A stretch of 64,000 bases of DNA, taken from positions 2,666,001 through 2,730,000 of the forward strand of contig CP121314.1 in NCBI GenBank assembly GCA_043557195.1, written 5' to 3'. The notes below the pieces were generated by a model, which was not told the DNA's origin, did not search any database, and worked only from the letters and a program-made list of their open reading frames with translations. Shown one piece after another: positions 34,682 to 44,120 of the stretch. A program made the position numbers and the translations under genes. Positions within the stretch are counted from its first letter, which is position 1. Every line of letters begins with the position of its first letter. This DNA is from Jejuia sp043557195 (GTDB lineage: Bacteria > Bacteroidota > Bacteroidia > Flavobacteriales > Flavobacteriaceae).

Positions 34682-36007
34682 ATGGCAATTTTAGGAGATA
34701 AAGAATATTTTAAAGGTATAGGCGATATTAAATTTGAAGGAAAAGATTCAGATAATCCTTTAGCATTTAAATATTACAATCCAGAACAAGTGGTTGCTGG
34801 GAAAACCATGCGCGAGCATTTTAAGTTTGCCATAGCATATTGGCATACCTTCTGTGGTCAAGGGGCAGATCCATTCGGTCCTGGAACTCAAAATTTCCCT
34901 TGGGATCAAGCTAACGACCCAATGCAAGCAGCTAAGGATAAAGCCGATGCAGCTTTTGAGTTTATCACTAAAATGGGATTCGATTATTTCTGTTTCCATG
35001 ATTATGATTTGGTAGCAGAAGGTGCCACCTTAGCAGAATCAGAAAAAAGACTTGCTGGTATTACAGAATATCTAAAAGGTAAAAAGGCAGAATCTGGCGT
35101 TAAGTTACTTTGGGGAACAGCCAACTGTTTTTCAAACCCAAGATATATGAATGGTGCTGCTACCAATCCAGAATTTAATGTAGTGGCTAGAGCAGGAGCT
35201 CAAATAAAACTAGCTTTAGATGCCACAATAGCTTTAGATGGTGAAAATTATGTGTTCTGGGGTGGTCGTGAAGGTTACATGTCTCTATTAAATACAGATA
35301 TGGGGCGTGAACTAGACCATATGGCGCAAATGCTTACTATGGCTAGAGATTATGCAAGAGGTCAAGGGTTTAAAGGTACGTTCTTTATAGAACCAAAACC
35401 TATGGAGCCAATGAAACACCAGTACGATTTTGATGCTGCTACAGCTATAGGCTTCCTTCAAAATTATGGTTTAGATAAAGATTTTAAAATGAATATTGAG
35501 GTAAATCATGCTACTTTAGCGCAACATACCTTTCAGCACGAATTAGAAGTTTCTGCTAAAGCAGGTATGTTAGGAAGTATAGATGCTAACCGTGGTGATT
35601 ACCAAAATGGCTGGGACACCGATCAGTTTCCAAATAATATCCAGGAAACTACCGAAGCCATGTTAGTTTTCCTTAAAGCTGGTGGTTTACAAGGTGGAGG
35701 TGTTAACTTTGATGCAAAAATTAGAAGAAACTCTACAGATTTAGAAGATATCTTTTTAGCACATATTGGTGGAGCAGATACCTTTGCTAGAGCATTAATC
35801 ACTGCCGATAAAATTATATCATCTTCGGCTTATGAAAAATTAAGACAAGAGAGATATGCATCATTTGATTCTGGTAATGGAAAATCTTTTGAAAATGGAA
35901 GTTTAGATTTTAACGATCTTTATAAAATCGCCAAAGACAATGGTGAGTTACCATTAAAAAGTGGTAAGCAGGAGTTATTTGAGAATATTATTAATCAATA
36001 CATATAA
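34682..36007 (+). CDS. xylA: Xylose isomerase
   Basis: A 441-residue class II xylose isomerase converting D-xylose to D-xylulose. Key segments are FCFHDYDLV (catalytic His near 102), FWGGREGYMSLL near 188-199, EPKPMEPMKHQYDFD with metal-binding Glu/Lys near 233-247, MNIEVNHATLAQHTFQHE near 270-287 and SIDANRGDYQNGWDTDQFP near 303-321, supplying metal ligands. It lies 3 bp before the sugar porter gene. Full length and complete active site; cytosolic tetramer in the family. Confidence 0.95.
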   Translation: MAILGDKEYFKGIGDIKFEGKDSDNPLAFKYYNPEQVVAGKTMREHFKFAIAYWHTFCGQGADPFGPGTQNFPWDQANDPMQAAKDKADAAFEFITKMGFDYFCFHDYDLVAEGATLAESEKRLAGITEYLKGKKAESGVKLLWGTANCFSNPRYMNGAATNPEFNVVARAGAQIKLALDATIALDGENYVFWGGREGYMSLLNTDMGRELDHMAQMLTMARDYARGQGFKGTFFIEPKPMEPMKHQYDFDAATAIGFLQNYGLDKDFKMNIEVNHATLAQHTFQHELEVSAKAGMLGSIDANRGDYQNGWDTDQFPNNIQETTEAMLVFLKAGGLQGGGVNFDAKIRRNSTDLEDIFLAHIGGADTFARALITADKIISSSAYEKLRQERYASFDSGNGKSFENGSLDFNDLYKIAKDNGELPLKSGKQELFENIINQYI

Positions 36008-36010
36008 ATT

Positions 36011-37390
36011 ATGGCACAGAATAAATCGTTTATTTATGTAGTTACTTTGGTAGCTACTTTAGGAGGCTTACTTTTTGGTTATGATACCGCTGTAATTTCT
36101 GGTGCAGAAAAATCAATTCAAGCTTTTTTAATAGATAGTCAAGGACTAAGTTCCTTTTTACATGGTATTACGGTTTCTTCTGCCTTAATAGGCTGTATTA
36201 TTGGAGGTGTATTTTCGGGATTTGTTTCCTCAAAATTCGGACGTAAAAATGCATTAATCATTGCAGGGGTATTGTTTTTATTATCGGCTCTAGGTTCTGG
36301 GAATCCAGAATTTCTCTTTTTTGAAAAAGGAGAGCCTTCCATGGGATTACTTTGGATGTTTAATTTTTATCGTATTATCGGTGGAATTGGGGTTGGTTTA
36401 GCATCAGCGGTTTGTCCAATGTATATTGGTGAAATTGCACCTGCGAATATTAGAGGTAAGTTGGTGTCCTTAAACCAATTTGCAATTATTTTCGGTATGC
36501 TCGTTGTGTATTTTGTAAACTGGGGTATAGCCGAAGGACAAACTATAGAATGGATAAACGAAATAGGATGGAGACGGATGTTTACATCAGAAGCCATTCC
36601 AGCGTCAATATTTGCTATTTTGATGTTCTTTATGCCTGAAACACCTCGTTATTTGGCATTACAACACAAGGATGAAAAAGCTTTATCAATTTTAACCAAA
36701 ATTAATGGTCTTGAAAAAGCAAAAGAAATTTTAGGAGAAATAAAAAGCACGGTAGAAAGCTCAAAAGGAAAGCTACTTTCCTATGGTAAAGTCGTGATAG
36801 TAGTTGGAATACTTTTATCCGTTTTTCAACAATTTGTAGGTATTAATGTTGCGTTATATTACGCGCCAAGAATTTTTGAAAGCATGGGTGCTGCTAAGGA
36901 TGCATCTATGTTACAAACTATTATTATGGGCTTAGTGAATGTTGTATTTACGGTTGTGGCTATTATGACAGTTGATAAATGGGGCAGAAAACCTCTGCTT
37001 ATCACAGGTTCTATTGGTATGGCAATAGGTATGATAGCTATTTCTATTTTGGCATTTCAAAACATTATTGGTATTTCTACTTTAGTATTTATAATTATTT
37101 ATACGGCATCTTTTATGATGAGTTGGGGGCCAATATGTTGGGTGCTAATCTCTGAAATATTCCCAAATAAAATTAGAAGTCAAGCTGTGGCTATTGCTGT
37201 TGCAGCACAATGGGCAGCAAATTTCTTCATATCATCTACATATCCGCCAATGATGGAATTTAGTAGTGGAGGTACTTATTTATTCTATGGGGTAATGAGT
37301 ATACTTTCTGCAATATTTGTGTGGAAAATGGTGCCTGAAACAAAAGGAAAAACGCTGGAAGAAATGGAGGGTGTTTGGAGAAAGAAATAA
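36011..37390 (+). CDS. Sugar:proton symporter (MFS sugar porter, xylose-type)
   Basis: A 459-residue, 12-helix major-facilitator sugar porter. The sugar-porter signatures are GYDTAVISGAE after helix 1, GRKNALI in loop 2-3, RIIGGIGVGLASAVCPMYIGEIAP, PETPRYL after helix 6, QQFVGINVALYYAPRIF in helix 7 and the final VPETKGKTLEEME. It closely fits XylE-type D-xylose/H+ symporters. It follows xylA by 3 bp and ends the operon before a strong terminator. Confidence 0.88.
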   Translation: MAQNKSFIYVVTLVATLGGLLFGYDTAVISGAEKSIQAFLIDSQGLSSFLHGITVSSALIGCIIGGVFSGFVSSKFGRKNALIIAGVLFLLSALGSGNPEFLFFEKGEPSMGLLWMFNFYRIIGGIGVGLASAVCPMYIGEIAPANIRGKLVSLNQFAIIFGMLVVYFVNWGIAEGQTIEWINEIGWRRMFTSEAIPASIFAILMFFMPETPRYLALQHKDEKALSILTKINGLEKAKEILGEIKSTVESSKGKLLSYGKVVIVVGILLSVFQQFVGINVALYYAPRIFESMGAAKDASMLQTIIMGLVNVVFTVVAIMTVDKWGRKPLLITGSIGMAIGMIAISILAFQNIIGISTLVFIIIYTASFMMSWGPICWVLISEIFPNKIRSQAVAIAVAAQWAANFFISSTYPPMMEFSSGGTYLFYGVMSILSAIFVWKMVPETKGKTLEEMEGVWRKK

Positions 37391-37415
37391 ATTTAATTTT
37401 CAACAGAACTAAAGG

Positions 37416-37449
37416 ACACTATTCGAATTTTATTGAATAGTGTTTTTTA
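37416..37449 (+). terminator. Intrinsic terminator of the xylose operon
   Basis: Perfect 9-bp arms ACACTATTC / GAATAGTGT with a 10-nt loop, followed by TTTTTTATTTT, 26 bp after the porter stop. Confidence 0.85.
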
Positions 37450-37516
37450 TTTTAAAGCACTTCCATTTAAAACTCAATACTTTTAGTAAATTTACAGTTC
37501 CAAGATTTCACCATTT

Positions 37517-39219
37517 TTGATAGCAGCCCATTCCATAGATCAAGTTTTTGAAACCGCTCGCGTAGAGGAGGTTATCGGCGATTTTGTGCAGTTAAAAAAA
37601 GCGGGTAGTAACTACAAAGGCTTAAGCCCGTTTAGTGACGAGCGTACGCCGAGTTTTATGGTATCTCCAGTAAAGCAAATTTGGAAAGATTTTAGTACAG
37701 GTAAAGGAGGTAATGTTGTAGCTTTTCTAATGGAGCACGAACATTTTACATATCCTGAAGCCATTAAATACCTCGCCAAAAAGTATAATATTGAAATAGA
37801 GGAAACAGAACAATCCGATGAGCAAAAGGAAGCTGCAAATGAGCGTGAGAGCTTATACTTGGTAAGTGAGTTCGCAAATACATATTTTCAAAAAATACTA
37901 CATAAAACCGATCAAGGAAAATCTATTGGATTGAGCTATTTTAAAGAGCGTGGGTTTACCGAAGAAAGCATTAAAAAGTTTGATTTAGGCTATTCTTTAA
38001 ATGAATGGCAAGCCTTTACGGATGAGGCTCGGAGGACAATTGTTATTTGGTGGAAGGATATACTGATGTTATTCAGTTTCATCAAACGGGAATAAAAAAT
38101 GTGGTATCGTCCTCTGGAACTGCATTAACTTCAGAGCAAATACGCTTAATAAATCGTCTTACTAAAAACATCACTGTGCTTTTTGATGGTGATGCTGCCG
38201 GAATACGAGCATCACTTCGCGGAATAGATTTGATCCTAGAACAGGGTATGAATGTAAAAGTTTGTACGTTTCCTGAAGGAGAAGATCCCGACAGTTTTGC
38301 AAAACAAAATACACTTGAAGAATTAACCCTATACCTTGAAGAAAACGCCAAGGATTTCATTCAGTTTAAAGCTTCAATTTTATATGAAGACTCAAAGAAT
38401 GATCCTATAAAAAAGGCAGAAACCATTAGAGATATTGTAAATAGTATTTCCAAAATTCCTGATACCATAAAGAAAGAGATTTATGTTCAAGAATGTGCAC
38501 GCATTATGGATATAAGTGAGGAGGTTTTGTTTAGTACTTTGGCTCAAATCAATAAAAAGGAACTAAAGGAAGACGGACGAAAATTTAAACAGGAACAGAA
38601 GAGTTTTGAGGTAATAAAACATGAGCAGCCAGTAAAAAAAGTAGATGTTCAATATTTGCTAGAACGAAAAATTATTGAGATTTTATTGCTTTATGGAGAT
38701 AGAACTGAAGATTTTGAAGATCTTGTATTGAAGGAAACTGATGAAGGTGAACTGCTTTTAGAACCAGTAATTCAACAGGCAAAGGTTTTTGAAAAAATAT
38801 ATTTGGATTTGCAGGAAGATGAAATGGAGTTTACCAATTCACAATTTAAAGATTTATACTATACTATTATTGATAAACTAAACCAAGACGCACAATTTGA
38901 GCTAAAAACCTTTATAAATAATGTTGATGGCGAAACTGCAAACGAAATAACTCATATTTTAATGGAAGATGAGCGCTATAGTTTAAGTGATTGGCAGAGA
39001 AAAAATATATTCCCAAAAGAGAAACATCAATCAGTTGCACAATTGGTAGCAGAGACTATTTTAAGTTTACGCTGTTTTTTGATTGAACAGAAAGTAGTAG
39101 AGTTTCAGCAAAAAACAATCGAGCACAAATCTGAAATAAACAAATCTGTGCTCGAAGAGGTAAAAGATTATTCTAGTTTAAAAATGTTATTATCTAGAAA
39201 ATTAAATCGTGTACTATAA
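37517..39219 (+). pseudogene. dnaG: DNA primase gene with internal deletion and frameshift
   Basis: Two overlapping frames encode the two ends of DnaG. Frame 1 (37517-38029, TTG start) gives the N-terminal domain to about residue 171 (EWQAFTDEA), then runs 22 unrelated residues to a stop at 38095. The other frame resumes the family sequence at SEDNCYLVEGYTDVIQF (from 38029-38034) and ends at 39219, including the Toprim motif FDGDAAG. Family knowledge indicates roughly 85 residues are missing between them: the RFKGRVMFPI, GFGGR and KYLNSPE core of the polymerase domain. The zinc-finger Cys of typical primases are also absent (SPFSDERTPSF). dnaG is essential, so an assembly or sequencing error, or a second copy elsewhere, must be considered. 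Confidence 0.85.
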
Positions 39220-39840
39220 GTCCAAAAACTTTGATTGATTAACCAGGTCAACCATATTGTCAACTTTTAATTTTTTCATTAATCGCGCTTTGTAAGTACT
39301 TACAGTTTTTTCGTTAATATTTAGTTCTTTAGAAACTTCCTTATTTTTCTTACCAATGGCAAGAAGCTTTAAAACTTCCGTTTCTCTAGTAGAAAGCTTC
39401 TTAAAAAATGTGCCATTTTTGTTTACTCTACTTCCAAAGGCTAATTCTTGGGTTAATTCATTACTTAAATGAATACCTCCATTATACACCTTTGTAACTG
39501 CATCGTTAACTGTAATTACATTTTCATTTTTCGAAATGTAACCCGCAGCTCCAGCTTTAATGGAATTAAAACCATATACGTTTTCTGGTTGTGCGCTAAA
39601 CATTAAAGCTTTTACATCTGGAAATTCTGATTTCAAGTGTCTTAACACTGTTAATCCATTAAGTTTTGGTAAATCAATTTCCGAGAGTAGTACATCTACA
39701 GATTCCTTTTTCAGAAATTCTAAAACAGCTTCGCCGTTGTCAACACTCCCAACAATTTTAATGTCAGAAGAAGCGGAAAATAAATGCTCAAGTCCTTTTC
39801 TGATAATAGGATGAGGGTCCGCTATCAATAATTTAATCAT
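39214..39840 (-). CDS. NarL/LuxR-type response regulator with Glu at the phospho-acceptor position
   Basis: A 208-residue two-domain regulator: receiver (1-120) and LuxR-type HTH (about 145-205, LSTRETEVLKLLAIG and VSTYKARLMKKL). In the family the phospho-acceptor Asp sits five residues after the D of a D-x4-D motif. Here the segment DVLLSEIDLP places E54 there, and the acidic pair near residue 8 is ADPH rather than DDH. The conserved Ser and Lys (MFSAQ, ISKNE) remain. It may be constitutively active-like or signal-independent. It overlaps dnaG by 6 bp tail to tail. Confidence 0.82.
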   Translation of the reverse strand: MIKLLIADPHPIIRKGLEHLFSASSDIKIVGSVDNGEAVLEFLKKESVDVLLSEIDLPKLNGLTVLRHLKSEFPDVKALMFSAQPENVYGFNSIKAGAAGYISKNENVITVNDAVTKVYNGGIHLSNELTQELAFGSRVNKNGTFFKKLSTRETEVLKLLAIGKKNKEVSKELNINEKTVSTYKARLMKKLKVDNMVDLVNQSKFLDL

Positions 39841-39857
39841 ATCCTAGGGTTTTTGTT

Positions 39858-39924
39858 ACTATGATGGTTGTTTTTTGAGAGAATCATAGTATAGCTTAGG
39901 GAATATACCCTAAATTCAAAAATA
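39858..39924 (-). promoter_or_regulatory. Promoter and operator-like palindromes before the regulator gene
   Basis: TATTTTTG on the minus strand (39917-39924) matches TAnnTTTG. TTAGGG-aatata-CCCTAA (39896-39913) lies just downstream, overlapping the expected start of transcription. Further down, ACTATGAT/ATCATAGT (39858-39865 and 39883-39890) forms an 8-bp inverted pair. Autoregulation is a plausible inference. Confidence 0.4.
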
Positions 39925-39950
39925 CTAAAAAAATATCGATATTATAAAAC

Positions 39951-40739
39951 TTACAGCAAATTACTGGGTATTTCGCAAATAGGAATAGGAATCATCTTAT
40001 GTTTGTTATTCCTATTGTAACGTTTGTAGATTTGAAAAACCTCTTTTTCTCGTCCAGAAAAGTCATTTTCAGTCTTGCCTTCCTCGTCCATTTTCATGGC
40101 CCATTCTAATTCAGGATACGAAGCTCCAATTTGGTCTTCATCACTTCTAGCATCACCAAATAAACCATCACTAGGTGCTGCATTCATAATGGATTCAGGG
40201 ACTTTTAAATACTCCCCAATTTTGTATACTTCAGACTTTAATAAGTCGGCAATGGGGCTTAAATCCACACCACCATCACCATACTTTGTATAAAAACCAA
40301 CTCCAAAATCCTCAACCTTATTGCCTGTTCCAGCCACAAGTAAACCATATAAACCTGCATAGTAATATAAAGTAGTCATCCGTAAGCGAGCCCTAGTGTT
40401 AGCCAAAGCCATGTCTACTGTTGCTTGGTCGCCATCTAGAGACACTTCGGTTTTGAATTCCTCAAAAACGGGTGTTAAATCTGCCCGTGTGTCTTCAACA
40501 TTATCAAAGCGTTTTTTAAGTTGTGCTATATGTTCATGAGCACGAGAAACATGGCTCTTTGCTTGGTGTATAGGCATTTCTACACATAAAACTTTTAAGC
40601 CAGTTTTTGCAACTAGGGTAGAGGTGACTGCAGAATCAATACCTCCAGAAACACCAACCACAAAACCATTTATACCTGCGTTTATAGCGTAATCTTTTAA
40701 CCAATTTACTATATAGTCAACAACTTTTTCTGTTTGCAT
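39951..40739 (-). CDS. nadE: NAD+ synthase (ammonia-dependent type)
   Basis: A 262-residue N-type ATP pyrophosphatase that amidates deamido-NAD. The PP-loop SGGIDSAV is at 31-38, GTGNKVEDFGVGFYTKYGDGG around 157-177 and SPIADLLKSEVY just after it. There is no N-terminal glutaminase domain, so ammonia is the likely nitrogen source. The start at 40739 (MQTEKVVDYIV) is preferred to 40781, whose extension overlaps the opposite promoter. Divergent from gldB, a usual arrangement in Flavobacteriia. Confidence 0.9.
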   Translation of the reverse strand: MQTEKVVDYIVNWLKDYAINAGINGFVVGVSGGIDSAVTSTLVAKTGLKVLCVEMPIHQAKSHVSRAHEHIAQLKKRFDNVEDTRADLTPVFEEFKTEVSLDGDQATVDMALANTRARLRMTTLYYYAGLYGLLVAGTGNKVEDFGVGFYTKYGDGGVDLSPIADLLKSEVYKIGEYLKVPESIMNAAPSDGLFGDARSDEDQIGASYPELEWAMKMDEEGKTENDFSGREKEVFQIYKRYNRNNKHKMIPIPICEIPSNLL

Positions 40740-40766
40740 ATCAAGGGAAATTAAATAAGAGAATAG

Positions 40767-40774
40767 TACCTTTG
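40767..40774 (+). promoter_or_regulatory. Candidate -7 promoter element for gldBC
   Basis: TACCTTTG matches TAnnTTTG, 57 bp before gldB. The upstream TTTG box is weak or absent. Confidence 0.45.
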
Positions 40775-40830
40775 CACACAAAAATAACCCATACTCCCAA
40801 TTTATAAAAATTTATAGCGTTTAGATTTTC

Positions 40831-41793
40831 ATGAAAAATTTGTTGTTGTCCTTTTTTAGTATACTCTTTATCGTTTCTTGTGGAAATGAAAGTAAAGTTG
40901 AAAAAGATATAGCGAAAATAAATGTTGATATTTCAGTGGAGCGCTTCGATAAATTTTTCGGAGGCGCAAATGCTAACGATTTACCAAAGTTAAAGCAAGC
41001 TTATCCTTTTTTGTTTCCTGAGAAATATAGAGACTCTTTTTGGATAGCTAAAATGAATGATACTTTACAACAAGAGTTAGTTTGTGAAACAGGAAAGAGA
41101 TTTAAAAATTTTAATGACGTTGAAACCGAAATAGAATCTTTATTTAATCATTTAAAATATTACTTTCCTGAGTTTAATCCGCCTCGTGTGATCACAACAA
41201 CTTCTTCTGTTGATTATAGAAATAAAGTAATTGTGACTGATACAATCGCTATTGTTGCAATCGATAATTACTTAGGGAAAGACCATTATTTTTATGAAGG
41301 TATTCAAAAATTCATCAGAAGTAATTTTGAAGAAGAGCAAATCGTTGTAGATATCGCGAATGAATATGCTGAAAGATATATATATCAGCCACAGAGAAAA
41401 ACGCTTTTAGATGAGATGATTTATTTTGGTAAACTTCTTTATTTTAAAGATATAATGTTGCCTAATAAAACAGAAGCCCAACGTATTGGCTATACTATTG
41501 ATGAGTTTGATTGGGCAATTGAAAACGAGGAATATATATGGCGTTTTTTTGTGGAGCGCGAGTTGCTTTACAGCAGCGATTCGAAATTACCAAGCAGGTT
41601 TATTAATCCTGCCCCTTTTAGCAAATTTTATTTAGAGGAAATTGACACAAATTCTCCAGGGCGTATCGGACAATATATGGGTTGGCAAATTGTTAAGGCA
41701 TTTATGAAAAATAACAATGTGTCTTTCAAAGATATGTTAAGAATAAAACCAGAAGATATTTTTAATAAGTCTAAGTTTAAACCACGTAAATAA
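40831..41793 (+). CDS. gldB: Gliding motility lipoprotein GldB
   Basis: A 320-residue lipoprotein (lipobox LFIVSCG, C17) of the GldB family. The mature part carries ISVERFDKFFGGA near the start and metalloprotease-like helical segments later, including RIGQYMGWQIVKAFMKNN near the end. GldB is needed for gliding in Flavobacterium johnsoniae and supports the gliding/type IX secretion machinery. gldC follows directly (stop and start share one base), the standard gene order. Confidence 0.88.
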   Translation: MKNLLLSFFSILFIVSCGNESKVEKDIAKINVDISVERFDKFFGGANANDLPKLKQAYPFLFPEKYRDSFWIAKMNDTLQQELVCETGKRFKNFNDVETEIESLFNHLKYYFPEFNPPRVITTTSSVDYRNKVIVTDTIAIVAIDNYLGKDHYFYEGIQKFIRSNFEEEQIVVDIANEYAERYIYQPQRKTLLDEMIYFGKLLYFKDIMLPNKTEAQRIGYTIDEFDWAIENEEYIWRFFVERELLYSSDSKLPSRFINPAPFSKFYLEEIDTNSPGRIGQYMGWQIVKAFMKNNNVSFKDMLRIKPEDIFNKSKFKPRK

Positions 41794-42128
41794 TGGCAAA
41801 TACTATACAATCTAAAATTGAGTTGAATGTTGAATTGGACGAAAATCGAGTGCCAGAAAAATTGTTTTGGACAGCTGAAGATGGAGGCATTACAAATGCA
41901 GAAGCTAAGGCAATGATGTTATCGGTTTGGGATGATAAAGCAAAAGAGATGTTGCGTATAGATTTATGGACGAAAGATATGCCTGTTGATGATATGAAAA
42001 TATTTTTTCATCAAACTTTAGTGGCTATGGCAAACACATTTAATCGCGCCACACAAGATGAAAAAATGACGGCAACCATGAAAGATTTTTGTGATTATTT
42101 TGCTGAAAAACTAGAGCTAAAGAAATAG
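41793..42128 (+). CDS. gldC: Gliding motility protein GldC
   Basis: A 111-residue cytosolic protein without a signal peptide. It matches GldC by its N-terminal SKIELNVELDENRVPEKLFW and LSVWDDKAKEMLRIDLWTKDMPVDDMK segments. In the model organism gldC is cotranscribed with gldB and enhances gliding; its molecular role is unclear. It is translationally coupled to gldB and its stop abuts that of the convergent deformylase gene. Confidence 0.88.
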   Translation: MANTIQSKIELNVELDENRVPEKLFWTAEDGGITNAEAKAMMLSVWDDKAKEMLRIDLWTKDMPVDDMKIFFHQTLVAMANTFNRATQDEKMTATMKDFCDYFAEKLELKK

Positions 42129-42761
42129 TTAATCAAGCGGTGTTTTTACATTTTTCGTTTCCTTTTGAAGATGATCCAAATACAATATACCATTTAGGTG
42201 ATCTATCTCATGCTGAAAAATTACTGAAGTAAACCCTTCAATAGTTTCTGTTTGATGTCTACCTTCCATTGTGTCATATTCAATCAAAATTTCTTTTGAA
42301 CGACTATTCAAAGTTTCGCTTCTATCGGGTATAGACAAGCAACCTTCTCGTACTGTTTGGGTTTCTTCTGAATACTTTGTGATTTGCGGATTTAAATATA
42401 CCTCAAAAGGCAAGTTTTTCTTATCAAAACGTTGCACCCAAATGATGTTTTTAAGAATACCCACTTGTGGTGCTGCAATACCTACACCCATTGATAAACT
42501 ATCTCGAACGGTTGCATATAAACGTTTTACAAAGTTTTGGAGTACGATGTCGTTTGGATTCGGTTTAATGTAGGTACTTTTCATTCTTAATAATAATGAA
42601 TCACTCTTATCAGTCATCTTATAAACCCGCATTGGCGTTATACTATCTGCATTCATTATTAGAGTTTTTTCTTCAGAAGAAAATACATCAGCATTTAGGT
42701 TTTTGGAGCTTGAACACCCTATTAGAAAAATGATAATAAGAATTGAAAATATTTTTTTCAT
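42129..42761 (-). CDS. Peptide deformylase homologue with lipoprotein signal
   Basis: Peptide deformylase fold with all three metal-site motifs: GVGIAAPQ (92-99), EGCLS (139-143, C141) and QHEIDH (183-188). Unusually, the chosen start (42761) gives a lipoprotein signal, IIFLIGCSSSK, with lipid-bearing C16. The enzyme would therefore be anchored outside the cytosol, where formyl-methionine removal from nascent chains is not possible. The longer start at 42812 gives a polar extension before the hydrophobic stretch and is less likely. It may act on secreted formyl-peptides or another amide. It is 210 residues, longer than housekeeping Def. Confidence 0.82.
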   Translation of the reverse strand: MKKIFSILIIIFLIGCSSSKNLNADVFSSEEKTLIMNADSITPMRVYKMTDKSDSLLLRMKSTYIKPNPNDIVLQNFVKRLYATVRDSLSMGVGIAAPQVGILKNIIWVQRFDKKNLPFEVYLNPQITKYSEETQTVREGCLSIPDRSETLNSRSKEILIEYDTMEGRHQTETIEGFTSVIFQHEIDHLNGILYLDHLQKETKNVKTPLD

Positions 42762-42842
42762 TTGAACAGAAATAAGAATCTTCGCTTCGCTCTGAATGAT
42801 ATGATTTTCCATTGGAGTGAGATAATCAAATAACCTTTAAGG

Positions 42843-44120
42843 TTACCATTCGTTGATACGATTGGAATCTAATTTAATAAAAATAAATAGTAAAATAGTA
42901 AATGCCCACAAACCTGAACCACCATAGCTAAACATTGGTAAAGGAATACCAATAGTAGGAATTAACCCCATTACCATACCAATGTTAATCAAAAAGTGCA
43001 TAAAAATAATTGAAGCTACACCATAGCCATAAACACGACTAAACTGTGATTTTTGAAGTTCTGCTAGATGCAAGATGCGAAGCAATAATAGCACAAAAAG
43101 AATAACGACTAAAGAACTTCCTATGAAACCCCATTCTTCACCAACGGTACTGAAAATATAATCGGTATGTTGTTCTGGTACAAATTTTCCTGTAGTACGT
43201 GTGCCTTCTAAAAACCCTCTTCCAGTAAAACCTCCAGAGCTTATTGCTTTTTCAGATTCATTTAAATTATAAGCAAATGTACGTTTCATTGCCTCTAATT
43301 TTTCAGGATCTTTTTCTAGACGTAACCATAAGCTAATCCGATCTTGTTGGTGGGGTTTTAATATACTTTTATAAAAAAATTGAACACCAAAACTCAATGC
43401 TATACTTACACCAATGATAAAAATACTTTGTAGAATGGAAATCTTAGGTTTACTTAAAAATCGAAATAAAACTACAACTAAGACGGCAATAATAGTTGAG
43501 ATTAAAGCTCCAAATTTTAAAGCAAAAATAGAAAGTAAAACAACTATAACGCCAATAGTTAGATAGATTTTTGGTAACCCTTCACGATATAAAACAAAGA
43601 AGAAAGCTCCGTATACTACGGTGCTTCCTGTGTCATTTTGAAGTAAAACTAAAAGTGCTGGAATAAGAATGATTATAAATGTTCTTATTTGGTCTTTTAG
43701 GTTTTTAATATCAGTATTTAAATCGCTAATGTATTTAGCAACGGCCAGTGCAGTAGCAGCTTTTGCAAACTCGCTAGGTTGTAAGGTAAAGCTTCCTATG
43801 GCATACCATGATGTTGCGCCATTTACGTTTTTTCCAAAAAGAAAAAGGCCAACTAAAGAGAGCATTGAAATAATGTATATTACGCTAGAAAAACGTTCAT
43901 AAAATTTCGCATCAATAGCTAAGAGCAGTATAATAAGAATAAAAGTTAATAAGATAAATGCCAATTGTTTACTGAAAGGTTGTGAGAAATCAAAGTAATT
44001 AATTTCTGTACCAGTATGCGACGCTGATAGGATATTAAGCCAACCAAAGCCAACCAATAGCAAAAACAGTATTATGGTTACCCAATCGAATTTAAAATAT
44101 CTGTTAGTTTCCCTTGCCAT
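42843..44120 (-). CDS. rodA: Rod-shape peptidoglycan glycosyltransferase RodA
   Basis: A 425-residue SEDS-family membrane protein with about ten helices that polymerises lipid II for side-wall growth together with PBP2. Segments include SAKA-type QPSEFAKAATALAVAKY, the long extracytoplasmic loop with FVPEQHTDYIFSTVGEEWGF and the terminal GIPLPMFSYGGSGL. It shares one base with the PBP2 gene upstream at 44120. Last gene of the mre cell-shape operon. Confidence 0.93.
   Translation of the reverse strand: MARETNRYFKFDWVTIILFLLLVGFGWLNILSASHTGTEINYFDFSQPFSKQLAFILLTFILIILLLAIDAKFYERFSSVIYIISMLSLVGLFLFGKNVNGATSWYAIGSFTLQPSEFAKAATALAVAKYISDLNTDIKNLKDQIRTFIIILIPALLVLLQNDTGSTVVYGAFFFVLYREGLPKIYLTIGVIVVLLSIFALKFGALISTIIAVLVVVLFRFLSKPKISILQSIFIIGVSIALSFGVQFFYKSILKPHQQDRISLWLRLEKDPEKLEAMKRTFAYNLNESEKAISSGGFTGRGFLEGTRTTGKFVPEQHTDYIFSTVGEEWGFIGSSLVVILFVLLLLRILHLAELQKSQFSRVYGYGVASIIFMHFLINIGMVMGLIPTIGIPLPMFSYGGSGLWAFTILLFIFIKLDSNRINEW

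Noticed and set aside
38021..38095. Programmed frameshift joining the two dnaG frames
   Set aside because: No slippery heptamer is present at the junction, and a frameshift alone would not restore the missing polymerase-core segment; a deletion explains both facts.
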